DNA of 64,000 nt from Parerythrobacter_A sp963838735 (GCA_963838735.1 CAWISG010000008.1:62001-126000); one strand, 5' to 3'; counted from the stretch's first letter, positions 1 through 9,050 are shown. A program made the numbers and translations. The notes: generated by a model from the sequence alone, not told the origin.

Positions 1-2451
1 CAGGCCCAGTTCGATCGCTTCGCCGACATCGCGCAGCGTGTTTATGGCCAGGATGTCGGCGGCTTCCCCACCGTGCTGCCCGAATCCAGCGTGCGCTATT
101 TCGGTCGTCTCGATGCCTACATCACCGACAACCAGCGCCTCGAGGGAACGTATCAGCGCCTTGAGGAGACGAATGTAGAATCCGACACCGGCGGTCAGGA
201 ACTGACCGGCCTGAACAGCTTCGAGGACGAAGGCACGGTTTCGGATTATTATTCCGTACGTCTCTACAGCGACTGGACCGACTCGGTTTCGACCGAGCTG
301 CGCCTGAGCCGTGCCGAAGTGGCCGACGTTCAAGGCCCTGTCGGCTTCGGCGAGGCACAATCGGACAACCCGACGGTGCGTCTGTCGGTGCTCGTGCCGA
401 ACGAAACCAACGGCGCGATCCCCAATGGCCAGAACGGCCTGCTCAGCACCGGCCCGGGCATCTTTCGTTCTGCCAACGCGCTGAACACGCGCGTCGATCA
501 GGCCAAGTTCCAGGTCAATATCGACGCTGGCAACGGTCACCAGATCAAGATCGGTACCGAATATAACGACCTGGAAGTGTTCAACCTGTTCGCCATCAAC
601 GCGACCGGTACGATCTTCTTCAACAGCCTCGACGATTTCGAGCAGGGGCTGGTGGCGGCCGGCCAGTTCTCCAGCGTGTTCGGCGGCGGCGCGGACGCCG
701 TGGCTGCGGGTCGGGTCGGCGGAGCGACCATCAACGCGACGCCAACGGGCGACATCAACGAGGCGGCGGCAACCTTCGGGCGCACCATCTATTCGTTCTA
801 CGCACAGGACGAATGGCAGGCGACCGACCAGCTTTCGCTGAATGCCGGACTGCGTGTGCAGCTGTATGATGGCGACGCCCCGCGTGGGAACCCACAGTTC
901 GCCGCGCGTTACGGTTTCTCCAACGCGGTGCCGTTTAGCAAGCTCGACACGGTGCTGCTGCCGCGCGCTTCGGCGACGTATGAATTCGACAATGACGGGT
1001 TTCTGCGTAACAGCCGGATTACGGGCGGCGTCGGCATCTTCTCCGGTGGCGACCCGATCGTGTATTTCTCCAACGCGTTCTCCAACAACGGTTTCTCGAC
1101 CGGCGAGGGCAGCACGTTCGGTTGCGATGCAGGCCAGCTGACCACCGATCCGGTCACCGGCCAGATCGACGTGGTGACGGGCGGTTCGTTCACGGGCATT
1201 CCTGCGTGCGCCGTCGCGGAAGCATCGGGCCAGGCGGCGGCGGGTCTTGCCGACACGCAGTCGACCGATCCCGACTTCGATGTGCCGACCGTGGTGCGCG
1301 CAAACGCCAGCTTCTCGACCGATTTCGGTTCGCCGACGGGCTTCTTCAGCGATCTTCGCCTGAACCTCGACTATATCTACAGCCGGTTCAACGACACGCT
1401 GAACTTCGTCGACCTGTCGCAGGTGCAGGACATTCGCCGTGCCGATGGCGGCGTGACGGTGGACGGTCGCCCAATCTACGCGGCGATCGATCCGACCGCA
1501 GCGGGTTGTACCGCCACGCTGGTGGGCACGGGCGGCACGCCTCCCGGCTTCGCCAATGTCAACGCAGCGTGCTTCAACACGCGGCGCGACGATGAAATCC
1601 AGCTGACCAACGGCCCGAGCTACGACAGCCATGTCGCCTCGGTCCTGCTGTCGAAGGATTTCGGACGCGGTATCTTCACCGAAGGGGGCGGCGTGTTCGC
1701 GCGGCTCGGCTACGCCTTCACGGACAGCAACAACAACCGCAACGTCGGCAGCTCGACCGCAACCTCGTCCTACGACGTGACGGCGGCGTTCGACCGCCAG
1801 AATCCCGCGGTCAGCACCTCCAACTTCGAAACGCGGCACAACTTCACGGCTGCGCTGAGCTTCCGCGAGGAGTTCTTCGAAGGGGCGGACACCACGTTCG
1901 GCATCTTCTTCCGCGCGTCGGAAGGGCGGCCCTACAGCCTGACCTTCGATGGCGGCGGCGTGTTCAACGACAGCGCGTCGGGCACCGACAACGCCCTGCT
2001 CTACATCCCGTCGGGTGCGGGCGATCCCAACCTGTCGCCCCTGTCGGATGCAGGCGATGTCGCCGCGCTGCTGGACTACCTCAACAACAGCGAAGTGGGC
2101 GAGCAGTGCGACTTTACCTTCGGGGAAAGCATCAAGCGCAACACCTGCCGTAACGACTGGAGCTACGACGTCGATCTGCGTTTCAGCCAGGAAATCCCCT
2201 TCGTCGGTTCCTTCACGGGTATCGCCGAAGACCGGATCGAGCTGTTCGCCGACTTCGACAACTTCCTGAACCTGATCGATGACAGCGCGAACATCAGCCG
2301 TTCGCGCGACCAGTTCGTCGATCTGGTCGACGGTGGTGTCGATGATCAGGGCCGTTACATCATCTCGGGCTTCAACCCGGACGACCAGAACGACATTTCG
2401 ACCACCTCTTCGATCTGGCGCATCCAGGTGGGTGTTCGCTACGAGTTCTAG
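1..2451 (+). CDS. TonB-dependent receptor, C-terminal part (5' end outside window)
   Basis: The reading frame is open from the first base, so the protein starts before the window; 816 residues are visible. The visible part is an outer-membrane beta-barrel: many alternating aromatic/polar strands such as SFYAQDEWQATDQLSLNAGLR-like segments, several Cys pairs in loops, and a C-terminal strand ending VGVRYEF with the terminal Phe typical of outer-membrane proteins. The ending resembles Oar-like receptors of sphingomonads. The plug domain and TonB box must lie upstream. The substrate cannot be told. A hairpin with a short T-run follows the stop. Confidence 0.85.
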   Translation, partial: QAQFDRFADIAQRVYGQDVGGFPTVLPESSVRYFGRLDAYITDNQRLEGTYQRLEETNVESDTGGQELTGLNSFEDEGTVSDYYSVRLYSDWTDSVSTELRLSRAEVADVQGPVGFGEAQSDNPTVRLSVLVPNETNGAIPNGQNGLLSTGPGIFRSANALNTRVDQAKFQVNIDAGNGHQIKIGTEYNDLEVFNLFAINATGTIFFNSLDDFEQGLVAAGQFSSVFGGGADAVAAGRVGGATINATPTGDINEAAATFGRTIYSFYAQDEWQATDQLSLNAGLRVQLYDGDAPRGNPQFAARYGFSNAVPFSKLDTVLLPRASATYEFDNDGFLRNSRITGGVGIFSGGDPIVYFSNAFSNNGFSTGEGSTFGCDAGQLTTDPVTGQIDVVTGGSFTGIPACAVAEASGQAAAGLADTQSTDPDFDVPTVVRANASFSTDFGSPTGFFSDLRLNLDYIYSRFNDTLNFVDLSQVQDIRRADGGVTVDGRPIYAAIDPTAAGCTATLVGTGGTPPGFANVNAACFNTRRDDEIQLTNGPSYDSHVASVLLSKDFGRGIFTEGGGVFARLGYAFTDSNNNRNVGSSTATSSYDVTAAFDRQNPAVSTSNFETRHNFTAALSFREEFFEGADTTFGIFFRASEGRPYSLTFDGGGVFNDSASGTDNALLYIPSGAGDPNLSPLSDAGDVAALLDYLNNSEVGEQCDFTFGESIKRNTCRNDWSYDVDLRFSQEIPFVGSFTGIAEDRIELFADFDNFLNLIDDSANISRSRDQFVDLVDGGVDDQGRYIISGFNPDDQNDISTTSSIWRIQVGVRYEF

Positions 2452-2474
2452 GCGAACCGGTCAGCCTATCGATT

Positions 2475-2507
2475 GCGGCGGTCCTCCATGGCGAGGGCCG
2501 CCGTTTT
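2475..2507 (+). terminator. Rho-independent terminator after the TonB receptor
   Basis: A 10-bp stem (GGCGGTCCTC with GAGGGCCGCC, one mismatch-type pair) closes a short loop and is followed by TTTT. It sits 24 bases after the receptor stop and just before the convergent Hpt gene, so it may also serve that gene. Confidence 0.6.
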
Positions 2508-2511
2508 CGTA

Positions 2512-3267
2512 TCAGGCTGCCGCTGCGACGACATCTCGCGCGCGTTGTTCGCAGGCGACGACGCCGTCTTCGCGTCGCAGGGCATGTTCCAGCCTGCGCG
2601 CACTTTCGCCCAGTGCATCCTCGCCGAACAGCCCGGCTGTTCCTGCCAGCTTGTGCATGGTGCGCGCCAGATCCTGCGCGCCGCCGCCGGTAAAGCGCCC
2701 TTCGCGCATCGCCGCCGCCACCGCGTCAAGCGCCTCGGCCCGGCGCATGCGCCAGCGGTCGGACAACCCGTCGCCCTGTTTCAACCCGGGCGCAGCATGG
2801 CGTGAAGGGCCGCACGTGGGCAACCAGCGTTCGAGCACGAATTGCAGCTCTGCCGCGTTCGGACCGCCGCCGTCTGGCGAGACGAGAACACCCTGCATCG
2901 CCGCATTGTAGGCCGCATCGCGGGTCTTGTCGGAAATGTTTGGCGCAAGCGCGACGATCGGCAGCGTTCCGGGGTCCAGACCCAGCGCACGCGCGATCTG
3001 TGCGGTCTTGAACCCGCCCGTGTCCGGCAGATCATGCGCGAACAGGGCAAGGCCGAATGCGGGCGGCGGTGACGACGAACGCCCGATCCGGCCCTCCATC
3101 AGCGCTGCAATAGTCGCTTCCTCGCTATCCTTTGTAACCACCGCCACGCCGAAACGGTCGAGCATCGCCGCAATCCCACCACGGGCGGCAGGCGCGGCGG
3201 TAGCGACCAGCACGCGGGCACCGGGCAGCAGCTTCGTTTCGCGCGGAGCTCCGGAATGGTGTGTCAT
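2512..3267 (-). CDS. Response-regulator-like protein with C-terminal Hpt domain
   Basis: 251 aa. Residues about 15-150 have the pattern of a receiver domain, but the usual phosphoacceptor Asp four residues before the conserved Pro seems absent (FAHDLPDTGG), so the receiver is likely degenerate. Residues about 175-245 form a histidine phosphotransfer domain with the signature MHKLAGTAGLFG; His205 would be the phosphorylated residue. It would pass phosphate between a hybrid kinase and a response regulator, or act as a sink. No partner kinase is adjacent; a hybrid kinase lies at 19-20.7 kb in this window. It converges on the TonB receptor gene. Confidence 0.7.
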   Translation of the reverse strand: MTHHSGAPRETKLLPGARVLVATAAPAARGGIAAMLDRFGVAVVTKDSEEATIAALMEGRIGRSSSPPPAFGLALFAHDLPDTGGFKTAQIARALGLDPGTLPIVALAPNISDKTRDAAYNAAMQGVLVSPDGGGPNAAELQFVLERWLPTCGPSRHAAPGLKQGDGLSDRWRMRRAEALDAVAAAMREGRFTGGGAQDLARTMHKLAGTAGLFGEDALGESARRLEHALRREDGVVACEQRARDVVAAAA

Positions 3268-3394
3268 GTTTGTGCTGCCCTTTCGCTCGTGTCCCCATAC
3301 CCTGCTTTTGGACAGGCGCGCATGGCGATTGCGTTGGGCTGGCCCTGCGCGCGAATACCTATATGTCGTGGGGCAGGGACGAAGGAGACAGACC

Positions 3395-4173
3395 GTGTGG
3401 GCATCTGAACGGGAATCGGGTCAGGAATTAGGTGCCCGACCCACACCACCGCAGGGCGGACGCTATCAGGGCGCCAGGCTTAGCAAGACGCGGCTGGTAT
3501 TGATCGTCCTGCTGCATGTGGTTGCTCTGTACGGTCTCGCGCGCGCTTTTGCGCCAGGCTCGGTGGATGCGGTGGAGAACACCGTGCTGGAAACGTTCTC
3601 GGTCACGGTCGAAACGAAGCAATACGAGCCGGAACCCGTGCCTCAGCTGCCCGAGCCGGACGAAGGCGCGGCGGGCGCACCGGGCAAACGAGCCACGCCC
3701 AAGGCTGTTACCGCACCCGAACCCGAAATCCGTATTGCAAGACCCTCTCCTGTACCGCGTGCGTCCGGCACCGGCACCGCAAACCGCTCCGGCGCGCGCG
3801 ACGAAGGCGCGGGAACCGGCGCGGCGGGTGTGGGCGATGGCACCGGTTCCGGCCGCGGCGGCAGCGGCAATGGCAATTTCACGCCGACCAAGGCGGTGAA
3901 GACCGCAGGCGATATCAGCCGCGCATCCGATTACCCGGTGCCGCCCGGCGGGCGCGAAGCCCGCGTCGGCACGTCGGTTACTCATCGCGCTGACCGTGGG
4001 TACCAATGGCGCATCCGACCGCCTGTCGCGTGGTGCGCGCCGGACCGTTCCCCACCACCAATGCGCGAACCTGTGATCTTGCCATGCAGCGGTTCCGCTT
4101 CGAACCCGCACGCGACCGCAATGGCGAACCGGTGGTTTCCGTGTACGGATGGAAACAGGATTTCTTTAACTAG
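3395..4173 (+). pseudogene. tonB: TonB-family energy transducer, reading frame broken twice
   Basis: The GTG start at 3395 has a good ribosome site (GAAGGAG, 3381-3387). Frame 2 gives a TonB layout: cytoplasmic N-terminus, one membrane helix (LVLIVLLHVVALYGLARAF), then a Pro/Glu-rich and Gly-rich periplasmic linker. The C-terminal TonB fold is spread over three frames: it runs to about 3982, continues as IALTVGTNG from 3984 in the next frame, and continues from 4024 as CRVVRAGPFPTTNARTCDLA in the third frame, ending at the TAG at 4171. Each shift equals one extra base; removing two bases gives a normal protein of about 258 aa. It could be a real pseudogene or two sequence errors. Confidence 0.75.
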
Positions 4174-4243
4174 GTTGTATAGCGCGCAGGTAGCGAACTC
4201 CCCATCTGGGCGAGGCGAGCGACCTTTCGAACGGAACCAGATC

Positions 4244-5296
4244 ATGAGCGGCATTCATCCGGTAATCCTGTGCGGCGGCAGCGGTACGCGCTTGTGGCCG
4301 CGCAGCCGCCGCGACCGGCCCAAGCCGTTCTTGCCGCTGGTGGGCCGCCGCACCCTTTTCGAACAGACGCTGGAACGTGTTGCCGGTGCAGCAATTTATA
4401 CAACGCCGACGATCGTATCGGGCGCGGTGCACCGCGATCTGGTGACCGAACAGCTGAAACGGACCGAAGGCGCACGTCGGATCGAGGAGCCGATGGGTCG
4501 CAATACCGCGCCTGCCATCGCGCTGGCGGCGTTGCTTGCGGACGAGGACGACATCCTGCTGGTCTGCCCCAGTGATCATTACATCGAAGACACTGTCGCC
4601 TTTACCGCCGCCGTGGAAACCGCCACCGCGCTGGCGGGCGAGAACTGGCTGGTGGCACTAGGGCTGGAGGCTGTCTCGCCCGAAACCGGCTATGGCTATA
4701 TCAAGCGTGGCGAGCGGCTGGGCAGCGGCTATGTAGTTGAACGTTTCGTCGAAAAACCGGACCTTGCCACCGCGCGCCAGTTCGTGGCCGACGGCGGCTA
4801 TAGCTGGAACGGCGGCATCTTTTGCCTGCGCGCCGGCACCTTCCTGAAAGAGCTGGTTGCCCTGCGCCCCGAAATGGCGGCGGCGTTGCGCGCAGCGGTG
4901 GAGCATGGCCGCCATGACGACGATGGCATCTTCCATCCCGACGCGGAGACCTTTGCCAGTATCGAAGGCGAGTCGATCGACTATGCGGTAATGGAGGGCA
5001 CGGGCCGCGCGGCGATGGTGCAGGTGGCGATGGGCTGGTCCGACATCGGCAACTGGCAGGCGTTGCGCGATGTGCAGAAGCGCGACGAAGACGGCAATGT
5101 CGGCGCGGCGCGGAAAGGCGGAAGCGGCGCAGAACTGATCGACTGCACCGATACGATGGTGGTCAGCGACGGCCCGCGCGTATCCGCCATCGGACTGGAC
5201 GATATCATCATCGTGGTGGACGGAGACGAGGTGCTGGTGACGACCGCCGATGGCGCACAAAAGGTCGGCACGCTGAAGGGCGCGTCCCAGCAATGA
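4244..5296 (+). CDS. manC: Mannose-1-phosphate guanylyltransferase
   Basis: 350 aa. It joins GTP and mannose-1-phosphate to GDP-mannose, the donor for exopolysaccharide and glycan synthesis, in the cytoplasm. The nucleotidyltransferase signature GGSGTRLWPRSR (residues 11-22), PSDHYI (109-114) and FVEKP (168-172) are present. It is shorter than bifunctional AlgA/CpsB proteins (about 470 aa) because the isomerase domain is missing; a separate isomerase gene follows. I chose the ATG at 4244, which starts MSGIHPVILCGG; the frame upstream belongs to the tonB-like gene. Its TGA stop lies inside the first copy of a 14-bp repeat that leads to manA. Confidence 0.92.
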   Translation: MSGIHPVILCGGSGTRLWPRSRRDRPKPFLPLVGRRTLFEQTLERVAGAAIYTTPTIVSGAVHRDLVTEQLKRTEGARRIEEPMGRNTAPAIALAALLADEDDILLVCPSDHYIEDTVAFTAAVETATALAGENWLVALGLEAVSPETGYGYIKRGERLGSGYVVERFVEKPDLATARQFVADGGYSWNGGIFCLRAGTFLKELVALRPEMAAALRAAVEHGRHDDDGIFHPDAETFASIEGESIDYAVMEGTGRAAMVQVAMGWSDIGNWQALRDVQKRDEDGNVGAARKGGSGAELIDCTDTMVVSDGPRVSAIGLDDIIIVVDGDEVLVTTADGAQKVGTLKGASQQ

Positions 5297-5371
5297 GAGG
5301 CCAGCAATGAGAGATCAGCAATGAGACGCCAGCAATGAAGGTCCGGCAATGAGGGTTCGGCAATGAACACC
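5288..5371 (+). repeat. Six copies of a 14-bp repeat encoding five overlapping mini-ORFs
   Basis: Units start at 5288, 5302, 5316, 5330, 5344 and 5358 with consensus CAGCAATGAGAGGC. Each carries ATGA. Because the period is 14, each ATG (5293, 5307, 5321, 5335, 5349) opens a five-codon ORF whose TGA overlaps the ATG of the next unit: M-R-G-Q-Q, M-R-D-Q-Q, M-R-R-Q-Q, M-K-V-R-Q, M-R-V-R-Q. The manC stop is in unit 1 and the manA start ATG (5363) is in unit 6. A purine-rich stretch (GAGAGG, GAAGG, GAGGG) before each ATG may serve as ribosome site. It looks like an expanded stop-start coupling element. Confidence 0.9.
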
Positions 5372-6157
5372 ACGCATGTCTTCCCCACCCGCGCGGTGGA
5401 AAAGGTGTGGGGATGCGACCGCCTGCCCGCACCCTTCGTCGCGCCTGACGGGAAGCGTATCGGCGAGATATGGTTCGAGCCGCAGCCGCCGTGGGATGCC
5501 CTGCTGGCGAAATATCTGTTCACCAGCGAGAAGCTGTCGGTGCAGGTCCACCCCGACGATGCGCGAGCGCCCGCCGGGTCGAAAGGCAAGGACGAATGCT
5601 GGGTGGTGCTGGACGCGGAACCCGATGCGCGGCTGGCTATCGGCTTCGACGCAGCGATTACGCCCGACGCCATGCGCGCCGCCGCGCTGGACGGCAGTAT
5701 AGAAGGGCTGCTGACATGGCATCCGGCGCAGGCGGGCGATGTCTTCATGCTACCCGCCGGTACGGTCCATGCCATCGGGCCGGGCCTGTCGCTGGTCGAG
5801 GTGCAGCAGAACAGCAATATCACTTACCGTCTCTACGATTACGGTCGCCCGCGAGACCTGCATCTGGACGCGGCGATGGCGGTGGCCGACGGAACGCCGC
5901 ACGACGCTGCCCTGCGCAGTCACCATGACCTCACTGCCAGCGGGCGGTTGGTGGACAGCGCGCATTTCACGCTGGACCTGGTGTGCCATGGCACACTGCC
6001 GATGATGAAGGCACCGAGCCTGCTGTTGCCGTTGGCGGGATCGGTCACGTTCGGCGACCGGACGGTAGCGGCGGGCGGGTGCCTTGGCGCGACGTCGCAT
6101 CAGGGTATCGCACTGGCCGACAACACGCGGGTTCTCGTGGCCACGCCGCGAAGCTAA
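5363..6157 (+). CDS. manA: Class I mannose-6-phosphate isomerase
   Basis: 264 aa. It interconverts fructose-6-phosphate and mannose-6-phosphate in the cytoplasm, the first step towards GDP-mannose. The zinc-site motif QVHPDD (61-66), KDECW (76-80) and PAGTVHAIGPG (about 131-141) are visible, as in short class I (cupin) isomerases. The start ATG is the last of six ATGA units in the 14-bp repeat after manC, so translation may be coupled to manC by reinitiation. The phosphomannomutase that would join the two steps is not in this window. Confidence 0.92.
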   Translation: MNTTHVFPTRAVEKVWGCDRLPAPFVAPDGKRIGEIWFEPQPPWDALLAKYLFTSEKLSVQVHPDDARAPAGSKGKDECWVVLDAEPDARLAIGFDAAITPDAMRAAALDGSIEGLLTWHPAQAGDVFMLPAGTVHAIGPGLSLVEVQQNSNITYRLYDYGRPRDLHLDAAMAVADGTPHDAALRSHHDLTASGRLVDSAHFTLDLVCHGTLPMMKAPSLLLPLAGSVTFGDRTVAAGGCLGATSHQGIALADNTRVLVATPRS

Positions 6158-6167
6158 GGGCGTCTGC

Positions 6168-6608
6168 ATGATTGCCGAAACCATCCAGCTGGCCGTTGCG
6201 CCGGTATTCCTGCTGGTCGCCATTGCCAGCATCCTCAACCTTCTTGCCGCGCGGCTGGGCCGCATCGTCGACCGTTCGCGGCACTTGCAGGGCATCCACA
6301 CCGAAACGACGGGCGTAGCCCATGACAAGGTGGTGGCCGAACTGCGCACGGTCGCGCACCGGATCGACCTCATCAACCGGGCGATGTTCCTGCTGGTGCT
6401 GAGCGGGCTGGTGGTCGGTTTGACCGTGGTGCTGCTGTTCATCGGAGAAGCCGGCGGCGTGTCGCTGGCGCAGGCTGCCGCCGCCGCCTTCATCGTGTCC
6501 ATCGGCCTGCTGATGTTCGCGCTGGTGCTGTTCCTGGCCGAAGCGCGCGCAGCTTCCAACTCGCTGCGCATTCCCGACACCTTTCTGGAACGGGATCGCA
6601 AGCTTTAG
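6168..6608 (+). CDS. DUF2721 family membrane protein
   Basis: 146 aa with three hydrophobic segments (about 9-28, 70-92 and 100-125). The N-terminal pattern IQLAVAPVFLLVAIASILN followed by a basic RLGRIVDRSR segment matches the DUF2721 family of unknown function. It starts 10 bases after the manA stop, so it may be co-transcribed with the mannose genes by position only; no functional link is known. The longer open frame upstream overlaps manA and is not used. Confidence 0.75.
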   Translation: MIAETIQLAVAPVFLLVAIASILNLLAARLGRIVDRSRHLQGIHTETTGVAHDKVVAELRTVAHRIDLINRAMFLLVLSGLVVGLTVVLLFIGEAGGVSLAQAAAAAFIVSIGLLMFALVLFLAEARAASNSLRIPDTFLERDRKL

Positions 6609-6619
6609 GGAGAATATCG

Positions 6620-6931
6620 CTAGTCCGAAGCGGGGCCTTCCAGCATCTTCGTGCCGCTGCCGCGCACGGCATTGGCGACGATGGGCTCGATGAAACCGAG
6701 CATCGGCGGCAGGGTCATCTCGAACACCATCTGCCCGTCATCGACCAGGATATGCCCGTCCAGCCGCTGGCCCATCATGGCGATGCCGATGGCCATGCGG
6801 TCCTCGTCCAACCAATCCGTCTCGACCTCCGCCATGCCACCCGGAATATGGTCGGCAATTTCGTGGCTGCGCGTGCGCAGGCGGCGACGCACTTCCTCGC
6901 GCGGCAGGGAATGGGGGATCGCAACGCGCAT
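6620..6931 (-). CDS. Polyhydroxyalkanoic acid system family protein
   Basis: 103 aa, soluble. The sequence (AIPHSLPREEVRRRLRTRS at the start, FEMTLPPMLGFIEPIVANAV in the second half) matches the small PHA-system family (PHA_gran_rgn type) found in proteobacteria. Its role is not clearly established. It is the last gene of a three-gene operon (telA-like, xpaC-like, this gene); its ATG overlaps the preceding TGA by one base. Confidence 0.75.
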   Translation of the reverse strand: MRVAIPHSLPREEVRRRLRTRSHEIADHIPGGMAEVETDWLDEDRMAIGIAMMGQRLDGHILVDDGQMVFEMTLPPMLGFIEPIVANAVRGSGTKMLEGPASD

Positions 6932-7704
6932 CAGGTGTCGTCCTTTTCAGGGGCCTTGAGAGCAGCAGGATCGCCATCCTTGCCGTAGCGATAGTCGAGA
7001 TAGCGGTGCTTGATGGCAAGATCGTCCAGCGACCCCTCGGCAAGCTGGCGCGTCACGCTGTCGATTTCGGCGCTGATCCTGGTCAGGCTTTCGGTCAGCT
7101 GCGTGTCGGGCGACATACCGCCGCGCTCCTCGCGCCGCAGATTGGCGGGGATGCGGTTGTAGCTGTCTACCGTCTCGGGCAGCACTTCGCCCACCAACTT
7201 GCGGATTTCGTGCGCAGCGGGGTGCGCGGCATCGACGGTTTCGAGTTGCAGCCCAAGTGCATCCAGCTGCACGCCCATGTCGTCGATAACGGCGGCGGCG
7301 GGCGCGGGTAGGGCGGCGCGTTGATGCTCCAGCCACAGTTCCGTCTTGCCGACCATCTGCTGCACGCTGCCGGTATTGATATCGGCGCGCGGCGGGGGCT
7401 TGGGTGCGGGGCAAGCGCAAACACGCCGAGCGCGACAACCAGCGCCAGCACGGTCAGCACGACGCCGAGAACCCAATCCCGCCGATGACGAGTCCGACGC
7501 ACTGCCGGACGCCAGCAGATGCCCGCCACCGCGATGGCAGGAACCACACCCGCGTTTCAACCATGCCTTTCGCCGGATTGCCGCCGACCCCGCCCCGATG
7601 GGCGCACCCGCCTTGCGGTGACGCCCGCCATTGCGGTTGTCCGCCACCAGCGCGCGGCCTTCCGCGACAATGCGGTCGCTGTCCTGCGTCAGGTCGCTTG
7701 CCAT
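6931..7704 (-). CDS. XpaC-like (5-bromo-4-chloroindolyl phosphate hydrolysis) protein, probable paired frameshifts
   Basis: 257 codons in one frame, but the middle (about 7409-7490) reads as Arg/Gly-rich non-protein-like text. In another frame the same DNA reads RRDWVLGVVLTVLALVVALG, a clear membrane helix (7484-7409). I therefore think the true protein uses that frame there, implying two compensating indels near 7487 and 7410. The C-terminal part (TETVDSYNRIPANLR-like helix, then a helix ending RYLDYRYGKDGD) fits the XpaC family, which commonly neighbours telA. Function is unknown, possibly envelope stress. It lies between the telA-like and PHA-type genes with almost no spacing. Confidence 0.65.
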   Translation of the reverse strand: MASDLTQDSDRIVAEGRALVADNRNGGRHRKAGAPIGAGSAAIRRKAWLKRGCGSCHRGGGHLLASGSASDSSSAGLGSRRRADRAGAGCRARRVCACPAPKPPPRADINTGSVQQMVGKTELWLEHQRAALPAPAAAVIDDMGVQLDALGLQLETVDAAHPAAHEIRKLVGEVLPETVDSYNRIPANLRREERGGMSPDTQLTESLTRISAEIDSVTRQLAEGSLDDLAIKHRYLDYRYGKDGDPAALKAPEKDDT

Positions 7705-7711
7705 GCCTATG

Positions 7712-8917
7712 CTACTCCAGGCTCAGCAGCGGCGACTCTGTCACCTGCGCCGACGCCTGCGACTGCCCTTCGGCACGCGCGATATAGCCCTTCGACCGCT
7801 CCACTTCGCCCGACAGCACATCGACCGTCTGCTTCATCGATTCCAGCGAGCGCAGCTTGAAACTGTCCACCTCGTCCATCGTGTCGTAAATGTTCTGGAA
7901 GGCGCGTTGCAGCGTTTCCAGCGGAATAGTGCTGGCGGCGGCCTGCTCGTGAATCTTGCCGGTCTGTTCGCGCAGCATCTTGCCGGTGCTGTCGATGATG
8001 CCCGCCGTCGTCTCGTTCAGCGCGGTAATCTGCCCCAGCACCAGCCTCTGGTTGGTCATCGCCTCGCTCACTGTCACCGCCGTGCGCAGCGCGCCGACGG
8101 TGGTGGTGCTGGCGCGATCGACGCCCTTCACCAGCTCGACATTGTTCTTCTTTACCAGATCGAGCGCGAGGTAGCCCTGCACGCTGACCGCCATCTGCGT
8201 CAGCAGGTCCTGCGTGCGCTGGCGGACATAGAACAGCGCCGTTTCGCGGATCGCCTTCGCCTTGGCCGGGTCGGTCGCATCCAGCTCCGCAGCTTTCTCC
8301 TCCAGCTTGGTATCCAGCGTCTTCGAGATATGGATCATCTGTTCGAGATCGCCCATTGCTTCCCACAGCTTAGCGCGCTCCACGTCGATGGCGGCATTGT
8401 CCATCAGCAGCTCGTCCTTGCCGCTCGCGAGCTTGTTCAGCACTTCCTGAATATGCGTCTGCGCGCTCTGGTAGCTGCGGAAATAGCTGGTCAGCTTGTT
8501 GCCAAACGGGATGATGCCGAGGATCTTGCGCGTGCCGGTAAGCTTGCCGCGCCGGCCGGGGTCGAGATCCTCCACCACGGTCCGCAATTCCGCCAGGTTG
8601 GCACCGACGCCTTCGTCCTTGTCCATCGCGCGTACCGGGCGGTCGAGGAAGCGGTTGGACTGCCCGGCCGCCGCCGCGATTTCCTTGCGGCCCATATTCG
8701 TGAGTTGGTCCACCTTCTTTCCGAATTCGGGCGAATTGGCATCCACCGCGACCAGGTCGGCAACGAAGGCGTCCGCCTTTTCCTCCAGCTTCGACTTCGT
8801 TTCCGGCGCGACCGGCACCAGCCCCGCCGCCTTTTCCGGCGCGACCTGCGGCACCGGATCGGGTGCGGTCAGTTCGAGGGCCGTTGCCGTGGCAGTGGTG
8901 GTGTTCGTGGCGTTCAT
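7712..8917 (-). CDS. TelA/KlaA family protein (toxic anion resistance type)
   Basis: About 401 aa from the ATG at 8917 (MNATNT); an ATG at 8962 would add 15 residues. Mostly alpha-helical, with KILGIIPFGNKLTSYFRSYQ around residues 140-160 and long helices, as in TelA/KlaA proteins linked to tellurite and other envelope stresses. The xpaC-like gene follows 8 bases after its stop, the usual partner for this family. It is the first gene of the operon and is divergent from the DUF389 gene. Confidence 0.85.
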   Translation of the reverse strand: MNATNTTTATATALELTAPDPVPQVAPEKAAGLVPVAPETKSKLEEKADAFVADLVAVDANSPEFGKKVDQLTNMGRKEIAAAAGQSNRFLDRPVRAMDKDEGVGANLAELRTVVEDLDPGRRGKLTGTRKILGIIPFGNKLTSYFRSYQSAQTHIQEVLNKLASGKDELLMDNAAIDVERAKLWEAMGDLEQMIHISKTLDTKLEEKAAELDATDPAKAKAIRETALFYVRQRTQDLLTQMAVSVQGYLALDLVKKNNVELVKGVDRASTTTVGALRTAVTVSEAMTNQRLVLGQITALNETTAGIIDSTGKMLREQTGKIHEQAAASTIPLETLQRAFQNIYDTMDEVDSFKLRSLESMKQTVDVLSGEVERSKGYIARAEGQSQASAQVTESPLLSLE

Positions 8918-9050
8918 GCTGCTGGGTCCGATCTGATGAGGCTGCGACTGTATTAAGGGCATAGGACACGCAGTTCAAGAATATCGTCTGGTGCGCGTGT
9001 GACGGCGCCGTCTATAGCACGGCGTCGCTCCCGCGAGAAAGCAAACCCCG

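Noticed and set aside
2927..4243. Open frame that seems to extend manC by more than 400 residues
   Set aside because: It runs through the antisense of the Hpt gene and the tonB-like gene. manC begins at 4244 with the conserved N-terminus.
5288..5371. CRISPR array
   Set aside because: Units are 14 bp and directly adjacent with no spacers; no cas genes.
7631..8956. 441-codon plus-strand open frame
   Set aside because: Shadow of the telA-like gene on the other strand, rich in Arg and His, without a family pattern.
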